From NCBI GenBank assembly GCA_016744875.1, contig JADGDL010000036.1, positions 1-22,272 on the forward strand: a DNA stretch of 22,272 bases, in the 5' to 3' direction. The translations under genes and the position numbers were made by a program. Under the pieces are notes generated by a model. That model made no database searches. It was given only the letters and a program-made list of their open reading frames with translations, and was not told where the DNA came from. Positions 1 through 8,482 of the stretch are shown in pieces. How positions within the stretch are numbered: the first letter of the stretch is position 1; the number at the start of each line of letters is the position of its first letter. The DNA comes from Sulfurovum sp. Its GTDB lineage: Bacteria; Campylobacterota; Campylobacteria; Campylobacterales; Sulfurovaceae.

Positions 1-138
1 CTATAGAATAGTCCTTATAACACATTTGATAAGGTTAATCATCCAAAAAAATATACTATTTGGATTCTTCTTCACGATATATCAGTATCCATTACCATAG
101 TTACGATACAATAAATTCAAAATTCTCAATGGATATAA

Positions 139-3100
139 ATGTTTGAAAATGTACTAAGATTTTTTGTCAATAATAGTCGTCTGAACTATTTCCTTTTTAT
201 CTTTGTTTTTATAACAGGTATCGTGCTCTACAATAAAACACCCAAAGAGATATTTCCTTCTTTTGAACTGGATATGATATCTATCAATGGAAATTATGCT
301 GGCTCTTCCATCGATATGTTGGACAAGATGGCAGTCAAAGAGATAGAAGCAGGACTTAAAAACATTGATGGCATAGACAAAATGACTACGGTTATCTCTG
401 CTGGCAAATTTAACATTATTTTAGAACTTGAAAAACGTGTCAACAAATACAATACTGCCGAAAAAGCAAAAGATGCCATTGCCCTAACAAAACAATATCT
501 ACCTTCTGATATGGATGACCCGACCGTACGTGTCATTGACATCAAGCGTGCACTATTAAGTATTGCTATTTCATCTAAAAAAGCTTCTCATGGAGAGCTT
601 ATTGCTCAAGCGGATAAACTCAAAGACAAAATCACACTTTTAAACAATATCGCTGAAGTTGAAATATTTGGGGATTCAGATAAATACTACGATATACGTC
701 TTAATACTGATAAAATACGTGCACTTGGCTTAGAAGAAAACAGTGTGATCACTGCACTTTCAGGGCTCTCCTATATCTTTCCTATTGGCACCATAGAGGA
801 CCCCAAAGAAGGACACCACTTCATCTCTACCTATAATGGAGCAAAAGATGCCCAAGCGATGCTTCAAAGTCAAATAAAAGTACAAGGCAAACTACTCTAC
901 CTCAAGGACATTGCAACAGTAGAAAAGCGCTATGAAGATACTGCAACTATGTACTCCATCGATACGAACAATGCTGTGGACCTCTCTGTAAAACAGAGTA
1001 ATATTGGAAATGCCTTGGAACTGGCAAAAGCCATAGAAGCTATTGTAAAAGAAGCAAACCTAAAAAATAAAGATATCATCTATACCATTCATGATAATAA
1101 ATCAGAAGCGATTAAAGACCGTCTAAATATTGTCATATCCAATATTTTACTAGGACTTATACTCATTGGATTACTTGTAGCACTGCTTATCAATAAGCGT
1201 ATGTCCTTTATCATCTCTTTAGGAATACCAACCTCTTTTGTGATGGGTGCAGCATATCTCTACTTTTCTGGGTATACCATCAACATGATCTCTCTCATAG
1301 GTGTACTCATCGCTCTAGGGATCATCGTAGATGATGCCATCGTTGTAAGTGAAAATATACAGCAACACATAGAAGAAGGGATGGAACCAAAAGAAGCTGC
1401 TGTCGTTGGGGCAAAAGAGATGTTTAAACCAGTCACTGTCGCTTCACTCACTACGCTCTTTGCGTTCATCCCTGCACTTATGTTGTCTGGAACTATGGGA
1501 GAGGTCATTAAGCTCATCCCTATCGCCGTAGCTGTACTTGTATTTGCATCACTCATAGAGTCTTTTATCTTTTTACCCATACATGCTGCACATGTTCTAA
1601 CAAAAGAGCAAAAAACAACCTCTTGGGAAGGTGTCAACCGTATCTATTCTTGGATTATCCATTTCTTTATGCGTTATAAGAAAACTTTTTTACTTTTATT
1701 CATCATACTTGTACCACTACTAATTATATTAGGTATTAAAGCAAGTAAGTTTCAAATGTTCCCAAAATTTGATGCCAGTACCATCAATATTACTATGAAA
1801 GCCAATGTCAACACAACCACTGAAGAGACTATCAATTATCTAAAAGTCATTGAAAAAGACCTCTTCGATAATAAAGACATATTCTACATTGAACATGTGG
1901 GATCTGTTGCAGGGACAAGACGGGATGCTGCCGGAAACTCTGAGACATACCCTTATGTGGGTCAAATGACTATTGAGTTCCAAAAACTAAAAGCACAAAA
2001 TTTTGTCGATAAATTTATCACTCCTACACTGAGTTTCTATTATGATGAAGAGGGTCGTACACGTGAAGAAAAATCTGTTGTCCTCGCCAAAAAGCTACGT
2101 GAGTACCTAGAAAAACAAAATTATAAAGAACGTTTTAAACTTTCTGATCTTGCCATTGTAGAGCGTAAAGTCGGCCCCATAAAATCAGACCTCAAAATAG
2201 GCCTGGTCTCCGATAATAACCAAAAGATCATGCAATATGCAGAAGAGATAAAAGATGCACTTAGTAAGGTGGATGGGATAGTATCAGTAAATGATTCCAT
2301 GAACTATGGAGTCGATGAGATAAAATTAAAGGTCAATGAATATGGTGAATCTTTAGGTTTAAATGAACAAAAGTTGGGCATATTGCTCTCTAGTCTTTAC
2401 TTAGAAAGACGATTGGGTTTTGCATTTGACAGCTCTGATCTACTTGAATTGAAAGTAAGATCTGTTCAAAAAGACTCTTTGGAAAAACTCAAAGACTTCC
2501 AGATAAAACTTGATGATGAGCATTTTGTAATGCTTAAAGATGTAGTCACTTTCAATACCATTAAATCTTTTGAAAAGATCATCAAAGATGCTGCAGAGAA
2601 AAACTTTTATGTGTATGCCAATGTTGACAGTAAGAAGATCACCGCATCTGAAACACTGATCAAAATAGATGATATTCTCTCGAAGGCTAAAGACAATGGC
2701 TTAAAGATCATTCTCAAAGGAGAGGATGAAAAGAAAAAAGAGCTAAAGAGTGATATGATGGCAGCGAGCGGTGTGGCTCTTATGCTTATCCTGCTTTCTC
2801 TTCTTTATCTTTTCAACTCATTTCGAGAGACTTTTATGATGATATCAGTTATACCATTTGCTTTCCTAGGCGTACTCATAGGACACTTTATCATGGGCTT
2901 AAATCTTTCTATGCCTTCTATCATAGGTATGCTAGGGCTATCGGGTGTTGTCATTAATGATGGTATCATCATGGTAATGAACCTCAAAAAAGCACGCAAT
3001 ATGGAAGAGATATTCTACTATGCATCTAAAAGATTTAGACCCATTATTCTTACTTCCATTACGACACTTATTGGTCTGAGTTCACTGGTTTTCTTCCCAA

Positions 3101-3231
3101 CAGGACAAGCAACTATTTTCCAACCGATGGCGATATCACTTGGGTTTGGACTGGCATGGGGAACTGTGCTGAATTTACTTTATTTGCCTGTTCTTTATAC
3201 CATTCTGAATCAAAAAAGATTAGGACTCTAA
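139..3231 (+). CDS. RND-family efflux transporter permease subunit (AcrB-like)
   Basis: This 1030-residue protein is the inner-membrane proton-driven pump of a tripartite RND exporter. Its length and layout match the family: one N-terminal helix (about 13-31), a long periplasmic domain, a helix bundle (about 330-500), a second periplasmic domain and a second bundle (about 875-1020). The TM4 proton-relay pair is visible as GIIVDDAIVV (D398, D399). The TM10 segment reads GVVINDGIIM, so the position where AcrB-type pumps carry the relay lysine is Asn (about N940). That resembles RND branches other than the classic drug pumps, and the substrate cannot be named. No adaptor or outer-membrane channel gene is downstream, and the 138 bases upstream hold no convincing gene end. 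There is no clear Shine-Dalgarno before the ATG. Confidence 0.93.
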   Translation: MFENVLRFFVNNSRLNYFLFIFVFITGIVLYNKTPKEIFPSFELDMISINGNYAGSSIDMLDKMAVKEIEAGLKNIDGIDKMTTVISAGKFNIILELEKRVNKYNTAEKAKDAIALTKQYLPSDMDDPTVRVIDIKRALLSIAISSKKASHGELIAQADKLKDKITLLNNIAEVEIFGDSDKYYDIRLNTDKIRALGLEENSVITALSGLSYIFPIGTIEDPKEGHHFISTYNGAKDAQAMLQSQIKVQGKLLYLKDIATVEKRYEDTATMYSIDTNNAVDLSVKQSNIGNALELAKAIEAIVKEANLKNKDIIYTIHDNKSEAIKDRLNIVISNILLGLILIGLLVALLINKRMSFIISLGIPTSFVMGAAYLYFSGYTINMISLIGVLIALGIIVDDAIVVSENIQQHIEEGMEPKEAAVVGAKEMFKPVTVASLTTLFAFIPALMLSGTMGEVIKLIPIAVAVLVFASLIESFIFLPIHAAHVLTKEQKTTSWEGVNRIYSWIIHFFMRYKKTFLLLFIILVPLLIILGIKASKFQMFPKFDASTINITMKANVNTTTEETINYLKVIEKDLFDNKDIFYIEHVGSVAGTRRDAAGNSETYPYVGQMTIEFQKLKAQNFVDKFITPTLSFYYDEEGRTREEKSVVLAKKLREYLEKQNYKERFKLSDLAIVERKVGPIKSDLKIGLVSDNNQKIMQYAEEIKDALSKVDGIVSVNDSMNYGVDEIKLKVNEYGESLGLNEQKLGILLSSLYLERRLGFAFDSSDLLELKVRSVQKDSLEKLKDFQIKLDDEHFVMLKDVVTFNTIKSFEKIIKDAAEKNFYVYANVDSKKITASETLIKIDDILSKAKDNGLKIILKGEDEKKKELKSDMMAASGVALMLILLSLLYLFNSFRETFMMISVIPFAFLGVLIGHFIMGLNLSMPSIIGMLGLSGVVINDGIIMVMNLKKARNMEEIFYYASKRFRPIILTSITTLIGLSSLVFFPTGQATIFQPMAISLGFGLAWGTVLNLLYLPVLYTILNQKRLGL

Positions 3232-3271
3232 AACTCTGGGTACAAGCAACGTTTTATAGAGATAAATATGA

Positions 3272-3277
3272 TATAAT
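3272..3277 (+). promoter_or_regulatory. putative -10 element upstream of the SPOR-trpE-aroE-cytochrome run
   Basis: A perfect TATAAT lies 34 bases before the SPOR gene start, in the only sizeable gap (79 bases) between the RND gene and the next four close-packed genes. No good -35 hexamer is visible at 17-base spacing. Inferred promoter only. Confidence 0.4.
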
Positions 3278-3310
3278 CAATCTAAAATAATATCTGGAGA
3301 TTTTCCCCAT

Positions 3311-4075
3311 ATGACTGATCACAATCTTGATGACCTGATTATAGATAATATAGAACCTAAAAATCGTAAAACAAAAAGTTTTTTAACTATCATTGCTTTA
3401 TTTATTGTTGTGTTGATAGTAGCCATTATCCTCACAAGAACATTGCTTAAAACTCAGGATAACAATGCGTTGGTCATAGAGGACGATACGACAGAGCTCA
3501 TAGCACCAGAGTTGAAACTGCAAGAAAAACCCCAACAGGTTGAAAAAGTAGAGGAACCCACACTTGAGAGTATTATAGAAGAAGAACCACCAGCACCTGA
3601 AATAAAGATCGAAGCACCAGTAGACATCCCTGAAGCGATCAAAGTAGAGAAAAAAATCGAAGTGCCTGAACCTATTATCCCGGCTCCTGTAGAGCCTCCT
3701 AAAAAAGAAGAAAAAATACCTGCACCAGAACCTGTAAAAGAAATAAAAAAGGAAGTACCTCTTCCTCCAGTAAAACCTGTTGTTAAGAAACCTGTTGCAA
3801 AAAAACCTATTGTAAAAGAGCCCGTTGCCAAAAAGACAGCCGTTGCTTCAGACCTGCAATATTATATCCAGGTCGGTTCTTTCAGTAAAGACCCAAGTGC
3901 ACGTTTTTTATCTGTGATAAAGAACAGCGGATTTAACTACCAGCTAACTAAAGCAAATGTAAAAGGTATTAAAAAATTACACATTGGGCCATATAACACA
4001 AGACCTGAAGTAGATGTAGCTTTGAAAAAAGTAAAAGACCGCATCAACAAAAGTGCTTTTGTCATTAAGAAGTAG
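3311..4075 (+). CDS. SPOR-domain (FtsN-like) membrane-anchored protein
   Basis: A 254-residue bitopic protein. It has a short cytoplasmic N-terminus, one membrane helix (about 24-43), a Pro/Glu/Lys-rich low-complexity linker (about 50-175) with repeated KKPVAKKP-like segments, and a C-terminal SPOR domain (about 180-254, beginning YYIQVGSF and containing HIGPYNTRPE). SPOR domains bind denuded peptidoglycan, usually at the division septum, and this architecture is that of FtsN-like proteins. A GGAGA Shine-Dalgarno at 3296-3300 supports the start. The gene ends 6 bases before trpE, so the two are probably co-transcribed. Whether it is a true FtsN functional equivalent cannot be told from sequence. 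Confidence 0.88.
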   Translation: MTDHNLDDLIIDNIEPKNRKTKSFLTIIALFIVVLIVAIILTRTLLKTQDNNALVIEDDTTELIAPELKLQEKPQQVEKVEEPTLESIIEEEPPAPEIKIEAPVDIPEAIKVEKKIEVPEPIIPAPVEPPKKEEKIPAPEPVKEIKKEVPLPPVKPVVKKPVAKKPIVKEPVAKKTAVASDLQYYIQVGSFSKDPSARFLSVIKNSGFNYQLTKANVKGIKKLHIGPYNTRPEVDVALKKVKDRINKSAFVIKK

Positions 4076-4081
4076 TTAAAG

Positions 4082-5488
4082 ATGCATAAAACAATCCTTT
4101 TTGACCAACTTACCCCTGTAGCACTTTACGGAAAGATCAAAGAGATCTTTCAAGATGAGATCACGATGCTTTTTGAATCTGTTGTGAACACCAGTGACGG
4201 TAACTTTTCATTTATTACCATAGGTGCACAGGAACGTCTAACCTATAAAGACAAAACAACTACATATACAGATAAAACAGGTCGCACAAATACTTTAGAA
4301 GAGGATCCTTTCAGCTTCTTAAAAAAGTATTATGCCTCTGTAGACAAAGCCCTCTATAAAGAAAAAGCTGAACAAACAGGTTTTTCTTTTGTTGATGGTT
4401 TTATAGGCTTTATCGCGTATGATATGGTAAAGGTATTTGAACCTGTGCTTGAAGAAAGTATGGATGATCTCTTAGATCCATTAGATACGCCTGATCTTGA
4501 TCTCGTACGTCCTAAGATCATTATTGCCTATTCACATAAGTCTGCAAAACTCACTATGATCCTGAACGATGAATCTATGCGTGACGGTTTAGAAAAGATC
4601 GAAGATATCTTATATAATACTTGTACCCCTATGGCACTCAAACCTGTCAAGCTTGAGGGTGAAGGTACCTTTAGTATAGATGAAGAACGTTTTAAAGATC
4701 TCGTAGTTGAGTCCAAAGAAAACATCCGCTCGGGTGATGTTTTTCAATTACTTCTTGCCAACCGTTACACACAAAAAGGGAAAATAGACCCACTAAGTTT
4801 TTATAGGGTCTTACGTTCCAAAAACCCTTCTCCTTATCTCTTTTTACTTGATTATGAGGACTTTTCTATCTGTGGCTCAAGCCCTGAAGTCATGGTTCGT
4901 CTTACAGAAGGAGAAATACTCCTTCGTCCTATCGCAGGAACACGAAAACGTGGTAAAAATAAAGCAAGAGACAAAGAGCTCGAACAAGAGATGCTTGATG
5001 ATCCAAAAGAGTGTGCAGAACATCTCATGCTTATAGACTTAGGCCGTAATGACGTAGGCCGTGTAGCACAAACAGGAACGGTCAAAGTCACAGACATGAT
5101 GCGTGTAGAAAAATACTCTCACGTAATGCACATGGTCACAGATGTTGAAGCACATATAGAAGAGGGAAAAGATATGTTCGATCTCTTTGCTGCGACATTT
5201 ACAGCGGGAACCATGACAGGTGCACCTAAAATAGAAGCGATGAAACTCATAGCTCAGTACGAAGGTCTTAAACGTGGTTTCTATTCTGGTTCTGTGGGGT
5301 ACTTCTCTTTTGACGGGAACATGGACTCAGCAATTGCCATAAGAACTTCCCTCATTAAACCTGACAGCATTACCTTGCAGGCAGGAGCTGGAGTTGTTGC
5401 AGACTCTAAACCGGAGTTAGAATATCTTGAAGTAAAAAATAAACTAGGTGCTCTACTTGCTACTTTGAAAGAAATGGAAACGCTTTAA
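4082..5488 (+). CDS. trpE: anthranilate synthase component I
   Basis: The chorismate-using large subunit that makes anthranilate, the first committed step to tryptophan, with ammonia from a glutamine amidotransferase partner. At 468 residues it shows the chorismate-binding core in order: RPIAGTRKRG (about 282-291), LIDLGRNDVGRV (about 317-328), HVMHMVTDVEA (about 347-357), GTMTGAPKIEAM (about 376-387) and YSGSVGYFSFDG (about 401-412). Alanine in PIAGTR (A285) is the TrpE state; PabB enzymes typically have Lys there. An LFES segment (about 30-33) sits where the LLES tryptophan-feedback motif is expected. No trpG or other trp gene adjoins it. It lies in a run with aroE 2 bases downstream. The alternative, pabB, is less likely because of A285. 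Confidence 0.9.
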   Translation: MHKTILFDQLTPVALYGKIKEIFQDEITMLFESVVNTSDGNFSFITIGAQERLTYKDKTTTYTDKTGRTNTLEEDPFSFLKKYYASVDKALYKEKAEQTGFSFVDGFIGFIAYDMVKVFEPVLEESMDDLLDPLDTPDLDLVRPKIIIAYSHKSAKLTMILNDESMRDGLEKIEDILYNTCTPMALKPVKLEGEGTFSIDEERFKDLVVESKENIRSGDVFQLLLANRYTQKGKIDPLSFYRVLRSKNPSPYLFLLDYEDFSICGSSPEVMVRLTEGEILLRPIAGTRKRGKNKARDKELEQEMLDDPKECAEHLMLIDLGRNDVGRVAQTGTVKVTDMMRVEKYSHVMHMVTDVEAHIEEGKDMFDLFAATFTAGTMTGAPKIEAMKLIAQYEGLKRGFYSGSVGYFSFDGNMDSAIAIRTSLIKPDSITLQAGAGVVADSKPELEYLEVKNKLGALLATLKEMETL

Positions 5489-5490
5489 AG

Positions 5491-6303
5491 ATGAGCAAAG
5501 AACTTTTTGCTATCTTTGGAAACCCTGTTTCCCATTCAAAATCCCCCCTTATGCATAACCTTTCTTTTAACGGATTGCACTACGATGCATGTTATTCACG
5601 GTATTTACTGGAGGACGGAAGCCACCTCAAGGAAACTTTTTTTGCCTTAAAACTCAAAGGTGTCAATGTCACGGTGCCACATAAAGAGGATGCCTATAAT
5701 GCCTGTGATATATTGGACACTTTTGCTAAAAGGATAGGTGTGGTCAATACCATTGTAGAAAAAGAGGGAAAACTCTATGGATACAATACAGATGCACCTG
5801 GTTTTTTAAAAGCGATAGCTGAATTTCAAAATGTCAAAACAGTCCTTTTTTTAGGTGCGGGTGGTACTGCACAGTCAACCTCAAATATACTACGAACAGA
5901 AGGCTATGATGTGACCCTGCTCAATCGAAGTGAAGGTCGCCTCCAAAAATACAAAGAAGAAGGTTTTGAAACATATACATTTGAAAACTTCCTTTTAAAG
6001 GGTTCTCCACCCAAACCCTATGATCTGGTGATAAACATGACCTCTGCAGGTTTGGAAGATGATGCACTTCCTGCACCAAAAATGATACTGGATGCAGTCA
6101 TACCACATGCATTGGCATGTGTAGATGTCATTTATGGCAAAGAAACACCATTTTTAAAACTTGCAAAAAGCTATGGTAAGCCGACAAAAGACGGATCGGA
6201 TATGTTACTATATCAAGGGATCATCGCTTTTGAATATTTCACAGACCATGCCTATACTTTTGATGAGATAAAACCGTATATGGAAAAGGCTTTTCTTTTA
6301 TGA
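5491..6303 (+). CDS. aroE: shikimate dehydrogenase
   Basis: Cytosolic NADPH-dependent reduction of 3-dehydroshikimate to shikimate in aromatic amino acid synthesis. The 270-residue length is normal. The N-terminal substrate domain has FGNPVSHSKSPLMHN (shikimate-binding Ser15 and Ser17) and NVTVPHK with the catalytic K65. N86 and YNTDAPG with catalytic D101 follow. The Rossmann domain starts at LGAGGTA (about 121-127), and NRS (about 145-147) is the usual NADPH phosphate-binding region. The C-terminal KDGSDMLLYQG is the expected closing motif. The start lies 2 bases after the trpE stop, and the end overlaps the cytochrome start by 4 bases (ATGA), indicating translational coupling. Confidence 0.96.
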   Translation: MSKELFAIFGNPVSHSKSPLMHNLSFNGLHYDACYSRYLLEDGSHLKETFFALKLKGVNVTVPHKEDAYNACDILDTFAKRIGVVNTIVEKEGKLYGYNTDAPGFLKAIAEFQNVKTVLFLGAGGTAQSTSNILRTEGYDVTLLNRSEGRLQKYKEEGFETYTFENFLLKGSPPKPYDLVINMTSAGLEDDALPAPKMILDAVIPHALACVDVIYGKETPFLKLAKSYGKPTKDGSDMLLYQGIIAFEYFTDHAYTFDEIKPYMEKAFLL

Positions 6304-7637
6304 AGAGCCTTTTAACCATAATGCTGTTGCTTCTTACTATGATAGCAACAATCATTTGGTTCAATCTCCCTAAAATCACACCTTACTATACACAACTTAC
6401 CAAACCACGTGTAGGACTTAATCTTGACCTACAACCCAAGACACAAAAAGAGAGTCATTTTGTAGGGTCCCATACATGTAAAGAGTGTCATAAAGAGAAT
6501 CACCATGACTGGCAAAATTCTCTGCACTCTAAAATGATCCAGGATATAAAAGAAAACCCTGATGCAGTGGTGGCAGATTTTACAAAACTGCCTGAAGATG
6601 CGGACTTTACACTTAAAGAGGCTGTATACAGTGTAGGATCCAAATTTAAACAACGTTACATGATACCTGCTACCATCGATGGAAAAGAAGACTATAGACT
6701 GGGGAACTATCAATGGAATGAAGAAACTAAAAAATGGCAGGGATACAAACCTTATAACTACTGGTACAAAGATGCTTACCCTCATGATAACAAAGAATTT
6801 CCTACTTCCAATACCTGTGACGGTTGTCACTTCACAGGACATATGTCTACAGGAAAACGGGTAGAACCTGCTATCTCCTGCGAAAGTTGTCATGGCCCGG
6901 GAAGTAAACACGTGAAAGATCCTGACTCTGCTATCTTTAAGGCCTCACTCTCAGACCCTATACGTACCAATGAAGTCTGTTTCCAATGTCACATGAGAAA
7001 CAGAGACAAACGCCTTGAAACAGAATATCTTACGGTTAAAGAATTATGGAGGAAAGCCAAAGATTATCCGGACGGGTATGAACCTGGAGAACCACTCATT
7101 AGCTATAAACTCCCTGCACCTTTTGCTTTGGGAGAAGAGACCAATGAGTTCTGGGCAAATGGGGCTGCCAAGAAAAACCGTACGCAAGGGAATGAGTATA
7201 TCCACGACCGTATGTATGCCCATGGTATCACCTGTATTAATTGTCATGACCCACATAAATTGACCAATACTGCCCAAAAATCAGAAGGTAACGATGCCTG
7301 TATGAAGTGCCACTCTTTTGGCTCCATCATAGGGCCACATCAAGACACACTTGAAGCCCATACACATCATAAAGCAGACTCCAATGGATCCTCATGTATA
7401 GAGTGCCATATGCCTAAAACGGCGAAACATACTGGGAAATCTCCATTGACAGTACGTTCTCACCTTTTCAGTTTCACTTATCCAGCACAGACAAAAGCCT
7501 ATGGTATGCCTCCAGAGACAAATGCCTGTTATGCCTGCCATAAAGATCAGACACTCGATAGTCTGCAAAAGAATCTCAAAGAGTGGGGAAAGCTAAAATG
7601 GGAAAAATTGGAACTGCCCCAAAGTGGCTTTAAATAA
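6300..7637 (+). CDS. membrane-anchored octaheme cytochrome c (cytochrome c554-like)
   Basis: A 445-residue protein with one N-terminal hydrophobic helix (about 4-21), probably an uncleaved anchor, and eight CXXCH haem sites beginning at C60, C173, C194, C227, C312, C334, C366 and C410. The first haem is separated from the second by more than 100 residues, and the first block (SHTCKECHKENHHDWQNSLH) resembles the cytochrome c554/c-prime family. It should sit in the periplasm and carry electrons or reduce a small inorganic substrate. It is not obviously the hydroxylamine oxidoreductase-type octaheme enzyme, and I cannot name the substrate. It overlaps aroE by 4 bases and is followed 65 bases later by a two-component system that could respond to the same signal. 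Confidence 0.85.
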   Translation: MKSLLTIMLLLLTMIATIIWFNLPKITPYYTQLTKPRVGLNLDLQPKTQKESHFVGSHTCKECHKENHHDWQNSLHSKMIQDIKENPDAVVADFTKLPEDADFTLKEAVYSVGSKFKQRYMIPATIDGKEDYRLGNYQWNEETKKWQGYKPYNYWYKDAYPHDNKEFPTSNTCDGCHFTGHMSTGKRVEPAISCESCHGPGSKHVKDPDSAIFKASLSDPIRTNEVCFQCHMRNRDKRLETEYLTVKELWRKAKDYPDGYEPGEPLISYKLPAPFALGEETNEFWANGAAKKNRTQGNEYIHDRMYAHGITCINCHDPHKLTNTAQKSEGNDACMKCHSFGSIIGPHQDTLEAHTHHKADSNGSSCIECHMPKTAKHTGKSPLTVRSHLFSFTYPAQTKAYGMPPETNACYACHKDQTLDSLQKNLKEWGKLKWEKLELPQSGFK

Positions 7638-7702
7638 ATACTGTTTGACTTCAATTAACCTTTAGTCATTAAAATAAATCATATATATCTAAAAGGCACC
7701 TC

Positions 7703-8371
7703 ATGATAAATATTTTAATGATTGAAGATGATCCGGAATTTGCCGAACTCCTCAGCGAATATCTTGCACAGTATGACATTAAGGTCACAAACTTTGAAGA
7801 CCCCTATCTTGGACTCAGTGCCGGTGTGAAAAAATATGACCTGCTCATACTTGACTTAACACTGCCTGGTATGGATGGACTTGAGGTCTGTGAAGAGATG
7901 GTTGCAAAATATGATATCCCCATTATCATATCTTCTGCACGTTCTGACATTAATGACAAAGTAGATGCATTGGCTTTGGGTGCAGATGACTACTTACCAA
8001 AACCCTATGATCCTAAAGAGATGTATGCACGTATCACTTCTCTGCTGAGACGTTATAGTAAATCAAGCAGTTCAGCATCTGTGGAAGCACAAAGTGATTT
8101 TGAACTCAAAGGTGATACCCTGTACTTTAAAAAATCTGCCCTTACATTGACACCTGCAGAATTTGAAGTACTTAACTTACTTGTAAAGCATCAGGGTGTG
8201 ACACAGTCACGTGAACAGATCATTAACACATCTGGAACCATGAGCATCGATTCACAAGGTAAAAGTCTAGATGTCATCATCTCCAAAATACGTACTAAAC
8301 TAGGTGAAAATGACCCTGATGATGCCAAACGTATTCAAGCAGTACGCGGTGTAGGCTACAAACTCGTATGA
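7703..8371 (+). CDS. OmpR-family response regulator
   Basis: A 222-residue DNA-binding response regulator. The receiver domain (about 1-115) has the acidic pair D9/D10 (IEDDPEF), phospho-acceptor D51 in LLILDLTLPGMDG, SSAR (about 77-80) and K100 in DDYLPKPYD. The C-terminal winged-helix effector domain (about 125-222) ends RIQAVRGVGYKLV, typical of the OmpR/PhoB class. An AAGG at 7693-7696 precedes the ATG. It resembles the ArsR half of Campylobacterota ArsRS pairs, but target genes are unknown. The kinase gene starts 110 bases downstream, separated by a small reading frame with palindromes. The octaheme cytochrome just upstream is a candidate target by position only. Confidence 0.93.
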   Translation: MINILMIEDDPEFAELLSEYLAQYDIKVTNFEDPYLGLSAGVKKYDLLILDLTLPGMDGLEVCEEMVAKYDIPIIISSARSDINDKVDALALGADDYLPKPYDPKEMYARITSLLRRYSKSSSSASVEAQSDFELKGDTLYFKKSALTLTPAEFEVLNLLVKHQGVTQSREQIINTSGTMSIDSQGKSLDVIISKIRTKLGENDPDDAKRIQAVRGVGYKLV

Positions 8372-8395
8372 TCATCATCTATTAAAGGACGCAAA

Positions 8396-8482
8396 ATGAA
8401 CAAAGTCCATTTTACTTTGCTGACGCTGAGTCAACTTCAGCAGTCGGCTCACGCAACTAGTTGCTTCTCAAAGAGTAACTGA
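8396..8482 (+). CDS. possible 28-residue small protein / leader peptide coupled to the kinase
   Basis: An ATG at 8396 follows a good AAAGGA Shine-Dalgarno (8384-8389, 6-base spacing) and opens 28 codons ending in TGA at 8480-8482. The last A of that stop is the first base of the kinase ATG (TGATG), the classic geometry for translational coupling. The kinase itself has only a weak AAAGAG before its start, so its translation may depend on this frame. The peptide begins MNKVHFTLLTLSQLQQ and has no recognisable domain. It overlaps two palindromes, so it may be a leader peptide, or the insertion of a repeat may have created the frame by chance. Confidence 0.4.
   Translation: MNKVHFTLLTLSQLQQSAHATSCFSKSN
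8418..8464 (+). repeat. palindromic element between response regulator and kinase
   Basis: This stretch of about 47 bases is roughly half G+C, well above its neighbours. It contains an inverted pair TGCTGA/TCAGCA (8418-8423 and 8436-8441) and a perfect 12-base palindrome GCAACTAGTTGC (8453-8464). The composition and paired hairpins are what one expects of a REP-like repeat or a structured RNA. No second copy is in the window. Confidence 0.5.

Noticed and set aside
1..138. End of an adaptor-protein gene, or a fourth AACCTTATA-type palindrome (CCTTAT/ATAAGG at 13-34)
   Set aside because: All three forward frames stop early without a recognisable tail. The inverted pair has only 6-base arms and lacks the AAACC/GGTTT ends, so chance is likely.
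4082..5488. Aminodeoxychorismate synthase (pabB) instead of trpE
   Set aside because: The PIAGTR motif has Ala where PabB enzymes typically carry Lys, and an LLES-like feedback segment is present near the N-terminus.
6750..6762. AAACCTTATAAC match to the palindrome core inside the cytochrome gene
   Set aside because: It encodes conserved-looking KPYNYW in frame and has no partner arm; coincidence.
6429..6911. 160-codon - strand open frame opposite the octaheme cytochrome
   Set aside because: The sense strand encodes CXXCH motifs in frame; the reverse frame has no family features or ribosome site.
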